Positions 30,321-37,402 of a stretch of DNA of 41,619 nucleotides are shown here, piece after piece. This DNA is from a virus. Where the stretch lies: positions 1 through 41,619 of IMG/VR virus record IMGVR_UViG_3300049482_000043. One strand, 5' to 3'. Every line of letters begins with the position of its first letter. Positions within the stretch are counted from its first letter, which is position 1. The notes beneath the pieces were generated by a model. That model saw only the letters and a list, made by a program, of their open reading frames with translations, had not been told where the DNA came from and made no database searches. The position numbers were made by a program, and so were the translations under genes.

Positions 30321-31690
30321 TCCGCGTGCGGCTTCCCAACAACGAGTGGACGCCGCGGCCGCACCAGATCGAACTGTGGAAGTACCTGCGCAATGGCGGC
30401 AAGCGCGCAATGGCCGTCTGGCACAGGAGGGCTGGCAAGGACGATGTTTGTCTACACCATACTGCGTTGGCGGCGAACGTGGATCGTGTGGGTAATTACT
30501 GGCATTGCACTCCAGAGTATGCACAGAGCCGAAAGGCGATCTGGACGGCGATCAACCCGCACACCGGCAAGCGCCGTATCGATGAAGCGTTCCCACTGGC
30601 ACTGCGCGCTAATACCAACGACAGCGAGATGTTCATCCGCTTTAAGAACGGCTCGACGTGGCAGTGCATTGGCAGCGACAGATACGACACCACAGTTGGC
30701 TCAGGCGCCGCCGGCATCGTCTACAGCGAGTGGGCATTGGCCAACCCGAGTGCGTGGGCGTATCACCGCCCGATGCTCGAGGAGAACAACGGCTGGGCCG
30801 CATTTATCACCACACCGAGGGGCAGGAACCATGCATTTACGATGTTCCAGCACGCCTCGCAGTCCAAGGAGTGGTTTGCTGAACTGAAGACGGCGAGTGA
30901 CACGGAGGCGCTAAGCGATGACGCGCTCGCCGAGGCGCTGTCCGAGTACACGGCGCTGTACGGCGAGGACGTAGGGCGAGCGCAATACAGGCAGGAATAT
31001 TTCTGCGACTTCCAGGCGGCGATCCTGGGCGCCTTCTACAGCCTTGAAATGGCGAACGTGCGCAACGAGGGCCGCGTTGACGCGATCGAGGCGCTGCCGG
31101 ATCAGTACGTGCACAGGGCTTGGGACTTGGGCGTGACGGACGACACGTCGATCTGGTGGTTTCAGGTGGTGGGCGCGCAGCTCTTCGTCCTCGACTGCTA
31201 CTCCTCGAGCGGCGTCGGCGTCGAGCACTACGCCGAGGAGATCAAGAAACGGGAGATGCAGCATGGCTGGCGGCACGGCACAGACTTCGTGCCGCACGAT
31301 GCGAAGATCAAGGAGTGGGGTTCGGGACGGACTCGTGTTGAGACGATGCAGGCTCTTGGCCTTAAGCCCTTTCTTGTGCCTATGGCTTCTATTGCTGACG
31401 GGATCAACGCGGTGCGGCGTACGCTGCCCCTGTGCGTGTTTCACCCGCGTACCGAAGAGCAGGGCATCAGTGCGCTCGAACAATATCGGCGTGAGTGGGA
31501 TGATGACAAAAAAGCGTTCCGAGCGACTCACGTCCATGACTGGACTTCGCACCCGGCTGACGCCTTTAGATATCTTTCGCTGGCGTGGCGGCATATCCCA
31601 CGACAGCCTATCGAGACTAAGATCGAGCCAGGCTCATGGATACTGCCGCCGCCGACAGACGAGCGCGACATGAGGGGGCTGCGGCTGTGA
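30317..31690 (+). CDS. terL: Terminase large subunit
   Basis: 457 residues from the ATG coupled to the previous stop. The ATPase part has a Walker A-like VWHRRAGKDD (35-43), and Walker B GIVYSEWALANP (133-144) with Glu138. ITTPRGRNH follows as the coupling motif region. The nuclease part begins near 265 with HRAWDLGVTDDTSIWWFQVV and contains further acidic residues. The final HDWTSHPADAFRYLSLAW is common in this family. It packages DNA into proheads through the portal encoded two genes on. Confidence 0.93.
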   Translation: MIRVRLPNNEWTPRPHQIELWKYLRNGGKRAMAVWHRRAGKDDVCLHHTALAANVDRVGNYWHCTPEYAQSRKAIWTAINPHTGKRRIDEAFPLALRANTNDSEMFIRFKNGSTWQCIGSDRYDTTVGSGAAGIVYSEWALANPSAWAYHRPMLEENNGWAAFITTPRGRNHAFTMFQHASQSKEWFAELKTASDTEALSDDALAEALSEYTALYGEDVGRAQYRQEYFCDFQAAILGAFYSLEMANVRNEGRVDAIEALPDQYVHRAWDLGVTDDTSIWWFQVVGAQLFVLDCYSSSGVGVEHYAEEIKKREMQHGWRHGTDFVPHDAKIKEWGSGRTRVETMQALGLKPFLVPMASIADGINAVRRTLPLCVFHPRTEEQGISALEQYRREWDDDKKAFRATHVHDWTSHPADAFRYLSLAWRHIPRQPIETKIEPGSWILPPPTDERDMRGLRL

Positions 31691-32334
31691 TGGGGCGCAA
31701 GGCAGTGCATGCGTTGTCGCAGCACGAGCGTCTCAGGGATGAGGCGATCAAGCCGGATATCGCGTGCCTGTTCTATGGCGATATCAGCGTCGAGACGCCC
31801 GAGCAGTTCATCCTGCGCCAGGAGGAGGCCACGCTGCTGCAGCGTGCCATCGATCGGCTCGAGCCGAAGTATTCCTATGTGCTGCATTGCCGGTATGGCA
31901 TTGGCTGCGAGCCAATGCAGCTCGCCGAGATAGGCGAGCAGTTGGGCGTTACGCCGGAATGCATCCGAATAAGACAGCATCATGCCGAGCGCAAGCTACG
32001 GCGGCTCCTTAAGACTGACTTCATCGATCGTGAGATGGCTTGCCGCAAGAGGTTCGATCCGAAGCCTGAACGCAGCCCGCTCGATGAAGCCAAAGTGTGG
32101 TGGGAAGAACGCACGCGATATCAGCAGCTAGAGCGGGCAAGGCAAGAAGCCGAGGCGGCCAGGCAGGCTGTCCAAGAGGCCGAGGCGTACAGGAATTTCC
32201 CCACGCAGTTTGCCAAGCCGGCATGCGACGATCCCGTCAACCGATACTGCCATTTCTACACATGGCGTGTTACCGATACAGCGACCGGCGAATGGGAGTG
32301 GGTGAAATATGACCCCCGCACAACGCAAGTATGA
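31690..32334 (+). CDS. Sigma-70 region 4-like DNA-binding protein
   Basis: 214 residues from the ATG overlapping the terminase stop as TGATG; a GTG three bases upstream is the alternative. Residues 50-107 follow sigma region 4: LQRAIDRLEPKYSYVLHCRY, then GIGCEPMQLAEIGEQLGVTP and IRIRQHHAERKLRRLL. No region 2 is present, so it is not a complete sigma factor. The C-terminal half is a charged coiled coil and a final Trp-rich segment. It could act as a late-gene activator at the polymerase beta flap, or be a DNA-binding packaging partner. Confidence 0.7.
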   Translation: MGRKAVHALSQHERLRDEAIKPDIACLFYGDISVETPEQFILRQEEATLLQRAIDRLEPKYSYVLHCRYGIGCEPMQLAEIGEQLGVTPECIRIRQHHAERKLRRLLKTDFIDREMACRKRFDPKPERSPLDEAKVWWEERTRYQQLERARQEAEAARQAVQEAEAYRNFPTQFAKPACDDPVNRYCHFYTWRVTDTATGEWEWVKYDPRTTQV

Positions 32335-32536
32335 TCAGGACCTGGTTGCCTCGATGCGCCGCATGGCGCAGCGGATCGAGCCGCGATCGCGACAGCTATC
32401 GGATGCCCTGAAGCTCGCCGCCACGCGCATTGACGCATTGAGTTCTGCCGCGCCAGTTGAGCCGGCACCCAAATTGGCCCAGGATGGCCAGATAAATAAC
32501 CAGCCCGCGTCATCACCGGATCAAGCGACAGCTTGA
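32309..32536 (+). CDS. Small helical protein before portal
   Basis: 75 residues starting 26 bases inside the sigma-like gene. MTPAQRKYDQDLVASMRRMA and LSDALKLAATRIDAL are helical, then a Pro/Gln/Asn-rich end. Unknown role. Confidence 0.55.
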   Translation: MTPAQRKYDQDLVASMRRMAQRIEPRSRQLSDALKLAATRIDALSSAAPVEPAPKLAQDGQINNQPASSPDQATA

Positions 32537-32550
32537 ACCAGTGAGGGGTT

Positions 32551-34932
32551 ATGGCAGACGAGGACAGAAGCCTGGAGCCGGCTGAGGAAGAGCTTGCGCC
32601 GACAGGTGAAGACGAGCGCGCTGGTGACGCCGAATACAACCCAGCCATGGAGCCTGAGAAGGCCAAGGCATGGTTGAACATGCTGCAGGAGTCCGAGAAG
32701 GCGTTCGAGGAGTGGAACGAGAGTTGCGACAACATCGAGCGTATGTACGCCAACCTGTCGTTCCTGCGCTCAACCACGCGCGATCGCCAGTTTGGCCTGT
32801 TCTGGGCGAACTTGGAAATATTAAAGCCCAGCATTTACGCCAAGCCGCCGGTCCCCGTGGTGGTGCCGAAATTCAAGGATCGGCGGCCGCTCTACCAAAC
32901 CACCAGCGAGTTGCTGGAGCGGTGTTCGGTGGTGGCGTTCGATCTGACGCGCATTGACGATCTGCTGAAGCTGGTACGGGACGATCTGGCCACCACGGGC
33001 CGCGGTGTTGCGTGGTGCCGGTACGAGCCGGCCGACAAGGACCGCGACAAGTCGGAATACGTCTGCGTCGATCACAAGGGCCGCAAGGACTTCCTGCACT
33101 CGCTGTCGCGCAACTGGCGTGAGGTGACATGGGTTGCGGCGGCGAGCTACATGACGCGGGCGCAGGCCAAGGCGCGGTTCAGCAAGTACAGTGACGACGA
33201 GTACACCAAGGCCGAGTACAAGGTTGACAAGGACTTGCAGGAGCTTGGCGGCGCCGACAACCGCGAGCGGGCGCAGTTCTGGGAGATCTGGCATCGCGGC
33301 TTGAACAAGGTTGTCTGGGTGGCCGAGGGCTGCGAGGACGTGCTCGACAGTGCAGAGCCGAGCGAGCTTGCCAAGCTCAACAACTTCTTCCCGTGTCCGC
33401 AGCCGGCCTATTCGGCGACGCAGCCGGGCAGCCTGATCCCGGTCCCCGACGTGTTGCAGTACAAGGATCAGCTCGACGAGGTGAACACCTTGACGGGGCG
33501 CTTGCACGCGCTGGCGCAATACCTCGAGGTGAAGGGCTTCTATCCGGCCGGCTCAGCCGAGATCAGCGATGCGGTGCAGGCGGCCGTCAAGATGAAAAGC
33601 CCTGGCCGTGTACTCGTTCCGATCAGCAATTGGGCGGCGTTCGGTGGCAGCAAGGAAGTGATCATCTGGATGCCGATCGACATGATCGCCACCACGATCA
33701 CGGCGGTTATCGCCACGCGCAAGCAGATCATCGAGGACATCTACCAGATCATGGGGCTGAGCGACATCATGCGCGGCTCGACTGATCCGTCCGAGACGCT
33801 GGGCGCGCAGCAGCTCAAGTCGCAGTTCGGCTCCGTGCGCATCCGCGACAAGCAGGGCGAGATGGTGCGGGTGGCGCGCGACATCGAGGAGATCATCGCC
33901 GAGATCATGTGCAGCGACTTCGACTTTGGCACGCTGCTGCAGATGTCGCAGATGGAGATCCCGAGTGAGGCCGAGCAGCAGCAGAAGATGTTTGCCATGG
34001 CGCAGCAACTGCAGATGATCCAGCAGCAGGGCATGCAGATGATGCAGCAGGCGCAAGCCGCACCGCAGGCGCAGGCGATGGCGGTACAGCAGAACCCGCA
34101 GGCCATGCAGGAGATGATGCAGCAGTACACGCAACTGAAGGGCAACATCGAGGACGAGCAGCAAAAGCCCACGCAGGAACTGATCGAGCAGTTCATCCGC
34201 GACTATCGCACCACGGCGTTCGTGCTCGACATCGAGACAGACAGCACGATCCAGGCCGACGAGAACGCCGAGAAGCAGCGCCGCGGCGAGTTCATGGGCA
34301 TGATGGCGCAGTTGCTGCCGCAGTTGGGTGCGCTGATCGCGTCGCAGCCTGGCGCGGCCGAGTTCTGTGGCGAACTGCTGAAGTTCTCGGTGGCGCCGTT
34401 CCGGGTTGGCAGGACGTTGGACGGATCGATCGACAACCTTGTCGAGCAGGTCGAGATGATGGCGTCACAGCGCATCGGCAAGCCCGATCCGAAGCTGGAG
34501 GCCGAGCAGAAGAAGCTCGACACCACGGCGCAGCTCGAGATGAAGAAGCTCGAGGCGCAGAAAGCCGAGAGCGACGGCAAGGCGCAGCTGGAGATGACAA
34601 AACTGCAGCAGCAGGGCGCGATCGAGCAGGCCAAACTGCAGGGCGAGCAGCGTGTTGCGATGTTCGAGGCCGAGAGCAAGCGCCGGCTCGAGGAGGCCAA
34701 GATGGGCCAGATGCACGTCAAGGCGCAGTTCGATCAGCAGCAGCACGAACAGAAGCTGCAGGAGGGCGAGCAGAAGATGCAGCTGCACACGCAAATGGCG
34801 CAGCAGAAGCAAGTGGATGCGCAGAACCGCCAAGCCGACATGGCGTCGAAGCGGCAGATAGCTGAGCGCGGGCAACTGTTCAAGGAGAAGCAGGCGGCGA
34901 TGAAGCCATATCCGACGGTGCTTGGCGGATGA
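32551..34932 (+). CDS. Portal protein with long glutamine-rich C-terminal extension
   Basis: 793 residues, in the range of large podoviral portals. The core covers about 20-480: DRQFGLFWANLEILKPSIYA, KPPVPVVVPKF, DLATTGRGVAWCRYEP and YQIMGLSDIMRGSTDPSETL, the last being a recognised portal segment. From about 475 to 545 the chain is Gln/Met-rich, and 650-785 forms a long coiled coil rich in Gln/Lys/Glu, probably the portal barrel extension inside the head. The start at 32551 follows GAGGGG. It lies between terminase and head genes, as expected. Confidence 0.88.
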   Translation: MADEDRSLEPAEEELAPTGEDERAGDAEYNPAMEPEKAKAWLNMLQESEKAFEEWNESCDNIERMYANLSFLRSTTRDRQFGLFWANLEILKPSIYAKPPVPVVVPKFKDRRPLYQTTSELLERCSVVAFDLTRIDDLLKLVRDDLATTGRGVAWCRYEPADKDRDKSEYVCVDHKGRKDFLHSLSRNWREVTWVAAASYMTRAQAKARFSKYSDDEYTKAEYKVDKDLQELGGADNRERAQFWEIWHRGLNKVVWVAEGCEDVLDSAEPSELAKLNNFFPCPQPAYSATQPGSLIPVPDVLQYKDQLDEVNTLTGRLHALAQYLEVKGFYPAGSAEISDAVQAAVKMKSPGRVLVPISNWAAFGGSKEVIIWMPIDMIATTITAVIATRKQIIEDIYQIMGLSDIMRGSTDPSETLGAQQLKSQFGSVRIRDKQGEMVRVARDIEEIIAEIMCSDFDFGTLLQMSQMEIPSEAEQQQKMFAMAQQLQMIQQQGMQMMQQAQAAPQAQAMAVQQNPQAMQEMMQQYTQLKGNIEDEQQKPTQELIEQFIRDYRTTAFVLDIETDSTIQADENAEKQRRGEFMGMMAQLLPQLGALIASQPGAAEFCGELLKFSVAPFRVGRTLDGSIDNLVEQVEMMASQRIGKPDPKLEAEQKKLDTTAQLEMKKLEAQKAESDGKAQLEMTKLQQQGAIEQAKLQGEQRVAMFEAESKRRLEEAKMGQMHVKAQFDQQQHEQKLQEGEQKMQLHTQMAQQKQVDAQNRQADMASKRQIAERGQLFKEKQAAMKPYPTVLGG

Positions 34933-35516
34933 CGCTTGAACTTGAAAAACCGGCGCGGCATGAAAATGCGCTGCCCGAGGAGGTGCGCGGCAATGTGTAC
35001 AATTTTCTACATTTGCCAGGGTGGGAAACCGGATGGAAGTCAAATTCCAAGCGCGATGGCTATTCGTTTCTGCACAAGCACTATGCCGGGCACAGGAAGA
35101 CAAGCGCCGAGGCATACGACTGCGAGGTGGAGCTACAAGAAACTGCCCCGATCGTCCATGACGCCTGGCTCAGAGTCCGGGACAAGATATTTGCCGGCCA
35201 CAAGCTAGTGCGCTGCTACGCCAACGCGCTGGCGTACGGCATGGACGGCACGGTTCACTCTGACGCCAGCGAGCCCGGCAACTACACCGCCGTGTACTAC
35301 CCCCACGAGCGGTGGAGCCCAAACTGGGGCGGCGAGACGATGTTCTACAACCAAGGAGAGAACCGGATCGTCGCCTGCTTTTTTCCGAGGCCCAACAGCA
35401 TTGCCGTGTTCGATGGCCGCATACCGCACCGCGCCAATGGCGTGACACGAAGCTATCCGGGGATGCGGATAACCTTAATGTGGAAGACGGAGAAGCCCGA
35501 TGCCGCAACCGTATGA
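34929..35516 (+). CDS. 2OG-Fe(II) oxygenase, prolyl 4-hydroxylase-like
   Basis: 195 residues. The iron triad is readable: His110 and Asp112 in TVHSDASEPGNYTAVYY, and His167 in FDGRIPHRANGVTR. Arg180 in MRITLMWK fits the 2-oxoglutarate contact, and WGGETMFY is the expected strand between. These are traits of the P4H/2OG-Fe(II) family. Coupled to the portal by 4 bases, it is expressed with virion genes. Its substrate is unknown; virion proteins are plausible, including the collagen-like fibre at 3699. Confidence 0.88.
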   Translation: MTLELEKPARHENALPEEVRGNVYNFLHLPGWETGWKSNSKRDGYSFLHKHYAGHRKTSAEAYDCEVELQETAPIVHDAWLRVRDKIFAGHKLVRCYANALAYGMDGTVHSDASEPGNYTAVYYPHERWSPNWGGETMFYNQGENRIVACFFPRPNSIAVFDGRIPHRANGVTRSYPGMRITLMWKTEKPDAATV

Positions 35517-35901
35517 CGCAACCCGCGACGACATCGCCGGCGCACTGATGGGACAGAACCAGGGCGGGGCGCTGGGCGCCGGCCTGTCCGGCCTGGCCGG
35601 CGCCATGCCGGCCAACATGCCTACGGCGGCTCCTCCCGGCCTGCCGCAGACGCCTGCCGGTGGTGTCCCCGGAAGTGGGCTGGCACCGGCAGCGCCGTCC
35701 ATCATGCCGCAGCAGCCCATGCCGATGCAGCCGCGGGCGCAGGGCATGGGGACGATGCCTGAGCTGAGTTCTATCCCTTGGCAGGGCGGCGGCATGCCGC
35801 AAATGGGCGGCATCGGTGCAATGGGCATGCCTATGGGCGGAATGGGCGGAATGGGCATGCCCAAAGGTGGAATGGGCATGCCCAAACGGCGGACCTACTG
35901 A
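35500..35901 (+). CDS. Gly/Met/Pro-rich small virion-region protein
   Basis: 133 residues. After a short helical start (ATRDDIAGALMGQNQGG) the chain is low complexity: Ala/Pro/Gly, then Pro/Met/Gln, then repeats of the type GMPMGGMGG with a basic end PKRRTY. It overlaps the oxygenase gene by 17 bases and the next gene by 1. Such disordered proteins following portal genes are seen in several podoviruses. No function known. Confidence 0.6.
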   Translation: MPQPYDATRDDIAGALMGQNQGGALGAGLSGLAGAMPANMPTAAPPGLPQTPAGGVPGSGLAPAAPSIMPQQPMPMQPRAQGMGTMPELSSIPWQGGGMPQMGGIGAMGMPMGGMGGMGMPKGGMGMPKRRTY

Positions 35902-36131
35902 TGCTGACCAAATTGGACGCCATAGACGGCGAGTGCAGCGACGTTGGCGCATTGCAGAGAGCATTACGGGTTGTTCTGCTCAATTGCAGAAGAACGAACC
36001 TGGAAACCTACTCTGTGCCGTACCGGGCCGTGCATACGGCGGCAGAGGCTCTCGGCTGGGAAGAGACTGGAGGGAGCGGGCGACGGCGCAAACGCAGGCG
36101 GCGAGTGGGCATGATGAGCGACTGGATATGA
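35901..36131 (+). CDS. Small basic protein, unknown
   Basis: 76 residues from the ATG overlapping the previous stop (TGATG). Helical first part LTKLDAIDGECSDVGALQRA, then RAVHTAAEALGW and a very basic end (GRRRKRRRRVGMM). It overlaps the next gene by 4 bases. It could bind nucleic acid. Confidence 0.5.
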   Translation: MLTKLDAIDGECSDVGALQRALRVVLLNCRRTNLETYSVPYRAVHTAAEALGWEETGGSGRRRKRRRRVGMMSDWI

Positions 36132-36562
36132 ACGATCGGCAGCGCGAGTTCCTGATCGGCCTGGACGCCAACAAGACGCGGCACAGCGGACGCACGCTGT
36201 TCGAGCACCTGAAGGGCGTGCATGACTTGCTGCGCGACTGGGACAACGACTATGACGTGTGTCTCGCCGGCCTGTTTCACAGCATCTACGGCACCAAGGT
36301 GTTTAAGCACCAGTCGCTGCACGATCGCGGCGCGTTGGTGAACATGATCGGCGTCAAGGCCGAGCTGCTGGTACATCTGTTTGCTACCGGCGATCGTCCG
36401 CTGTTTACCAGCGTCGAAGACAAGGCGATGCGCAAGCAATTGATGGAGATCGAGGCCGCCAACCTGCTGGAGCAGGGCAGCACGTCGGGTGCGTTGCGCA
36501 AGCTATCGCGCATGAAGCTCAGCAACGGCGCCAAGGCGGCGTTGAGCGGCGAGGTGGTGTGA
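36128..36562 (+). CDS. HD-like phosphohydrolase-fold protein (DUF6817-like)
   Basis: 144 residues. The segment RTLFEHLKGVHDLLRDWDND followed by CLAGLFHSIYGTKVF (45-60) matches the DUF6817 pattern, a reduced HD-type fold: conserved His27, His32-Asp33 and His51. In true HD enzymes the doublet His-Asp lies where this has His51-Ser52, so metal binding may be altered. Bacterial relatives are uncharacterised. Its place among head genes is unexplained. Confidence 0.6.
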   Translation: MNDRQREFLIGLDANKTRHSGRTLFEHLKGVHDLLRDWDNDYDVCLAGLFHSIYGTKVFKHQSLHDRGALVNMIGVKAELLVHLFATGDRPLFTSVEDKAMRKQLMEIEAANLLEQGSTSGALRKLSRMKLSNGAKAALSGEVV

Positions 36563-36621
36563 TGGCGCGCGATGACGAGCGCATGGGGCAACTGGCGGCG
36601 CAGGATGAATACCGGCAGTAA
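36562..36621 (+). CDS. Possible 19-residue peptide
   Basis: The ATG at 36562 overlaps the previous stop (TGATG) and encodes MARDDERMGQLAAQDEYRQ. Its position exactly between coupled genes is the only support. Confidence 0.25.
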   Translation: MARDDERMGQLAAQDEYRQ

Positions 36622-36640
36622 GTTTAACCAGGAGGACGAC

Positions 36641-37243
36641 ATGATGGCGCGAACACCGACGAGGCCTACCAAGGACGAGGACGATGACACCGACGTGATG
36701 ACGAAGGCAATTCGGACGCGGGCCAAGGACGAAGACAAGGACGAGGACGAGGCCGTCAAGGCGAAAGCTGGCGTAGAGCCGTTCCTCGCCAGTGACGTGG
36801 CACCGGGCTTCACGGCTGGGCCGATCCCAGGTGCAGGCTCGATCTCCGCTATCAAGGTGGACACGGCCACCTACGGCACCGAGACGCCGCCGCGGCAGAC
36901 GCCGCCCACCAGCATCGAGAACTTCATGAAGCACTCGCCGCCGAGCTTCCACGACAGCAACGGTGCGAAGATCGTTAGCGTGGCGCCGACGCTGTCGGGC
37001 ATCTCGCCATCGACGGCCGTGGCGGTTACGGGGGCCGATCTGACGGTGACAGGAACCGGCACCAACTTCGACCGGGCGACGTTCCTGACTGCCGGCGGGG
37101 CAATTCTTACGAATACGCAGTATGTCAGCGCAACATCGCTAACCGCGGTGATCAGACCGGCACTGAACGTTCCCGGCGTTGTTCAGGTCACGGCGAAGAA
37201 CCCGGGCGGCGAGAGCGTGCAGCGCGCCTTTACGTTCACTTGA
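36641..37243 (+). CDS. IPT/TIG Ig-like domain protein, likely virion decoration
   Basis: 200 residues from the ATG at 36641, preceded by AGGAGG. Residues 1-50 are acidic and basic mixed and disordered; 55-115 form a linker with Pro/Thr. The C-terminal 85 residues read as one IPT/TIG domain: SVAPTLSGISPSTAVAVTGA, LTVTGTGTNFDRAT and VVQVTAKNPGGESVQRAFTF. Ig-like domains often decorate capsids or tails and bind surfaces weakly. Confidence 0.72.
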   Translation: MMARTPTRPTKDEDDDTDVMTKAIRTRAKDEDKDEDEAVKAKAGVEPFLASDVAPGFTAGPIPGAGSISAIKVDTATYGTETPPRQTPPTSIENFMKHSPPSFHDSNGAKIVSVAPTLSGISPSTAVAVTGADLTVTGTGTNFDRATFLTAGGAILTNTQYVSATSLTAVIRPALNVPGVVQVTAKNPGGESVQRAFTFT

Positions 37244-37260
37244 GAAACGAGGACACCGCA

Positions 37261-37390
37261 AGGTGCAATGGTTGTCTCTGTGAGAAAGCTCCACAAGCAA
37301 CTGGAGAGCGCATAGGTCGCGAGCATTCTCTATGCGCCTCACCTCGTTAGGGGAGCCGGTGGGTTCGAGTCCCACTGCTCCCCGCTAATT
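37261..37390 (+). ncRNA. tRNA-like structured spacer
   Basis: This gene-free 130 bases holds several foldable elements. GCGCATAG (37308-37315) pairs with CTATGCGC (37330-37337) around a 14-base loop. GGGGAGC (37350-37356) pairs with GCTCCCC (37377-37383), enclosing GTGGG-TTCGAGT-CCCAC, an exact T stem and loop. That gives an acceptor/T-arm minihelix of 7 plus 5 bp. A GCTC/GAGC pair resembles a D stem. No complete tRNA with a normal acceptor and anticodon loop can be drawn, and no CCA follows. It may be a decayed tRNA, a small RNA or a structured leader for the 37403 gene. Confidence 0.4.
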
Positions 37391-37402
37391 CTGGAGACTG
37401 AA

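Noticed and set aside
32551-34932. Frameshift in the portal because of its unusual length
   Set aside because: The 793-residue frame is continuous; the extra length is a Gln-rich coiled-coil extension at the C-terminus, as in other large portals.
37350-37383. Ordinary intrinsic terminator
   Set aside because: The helix is strong but is followed by GCTAATTC rather than a T run, and the T loop is exactly tRNA-like, so a terminator is not the best reading.
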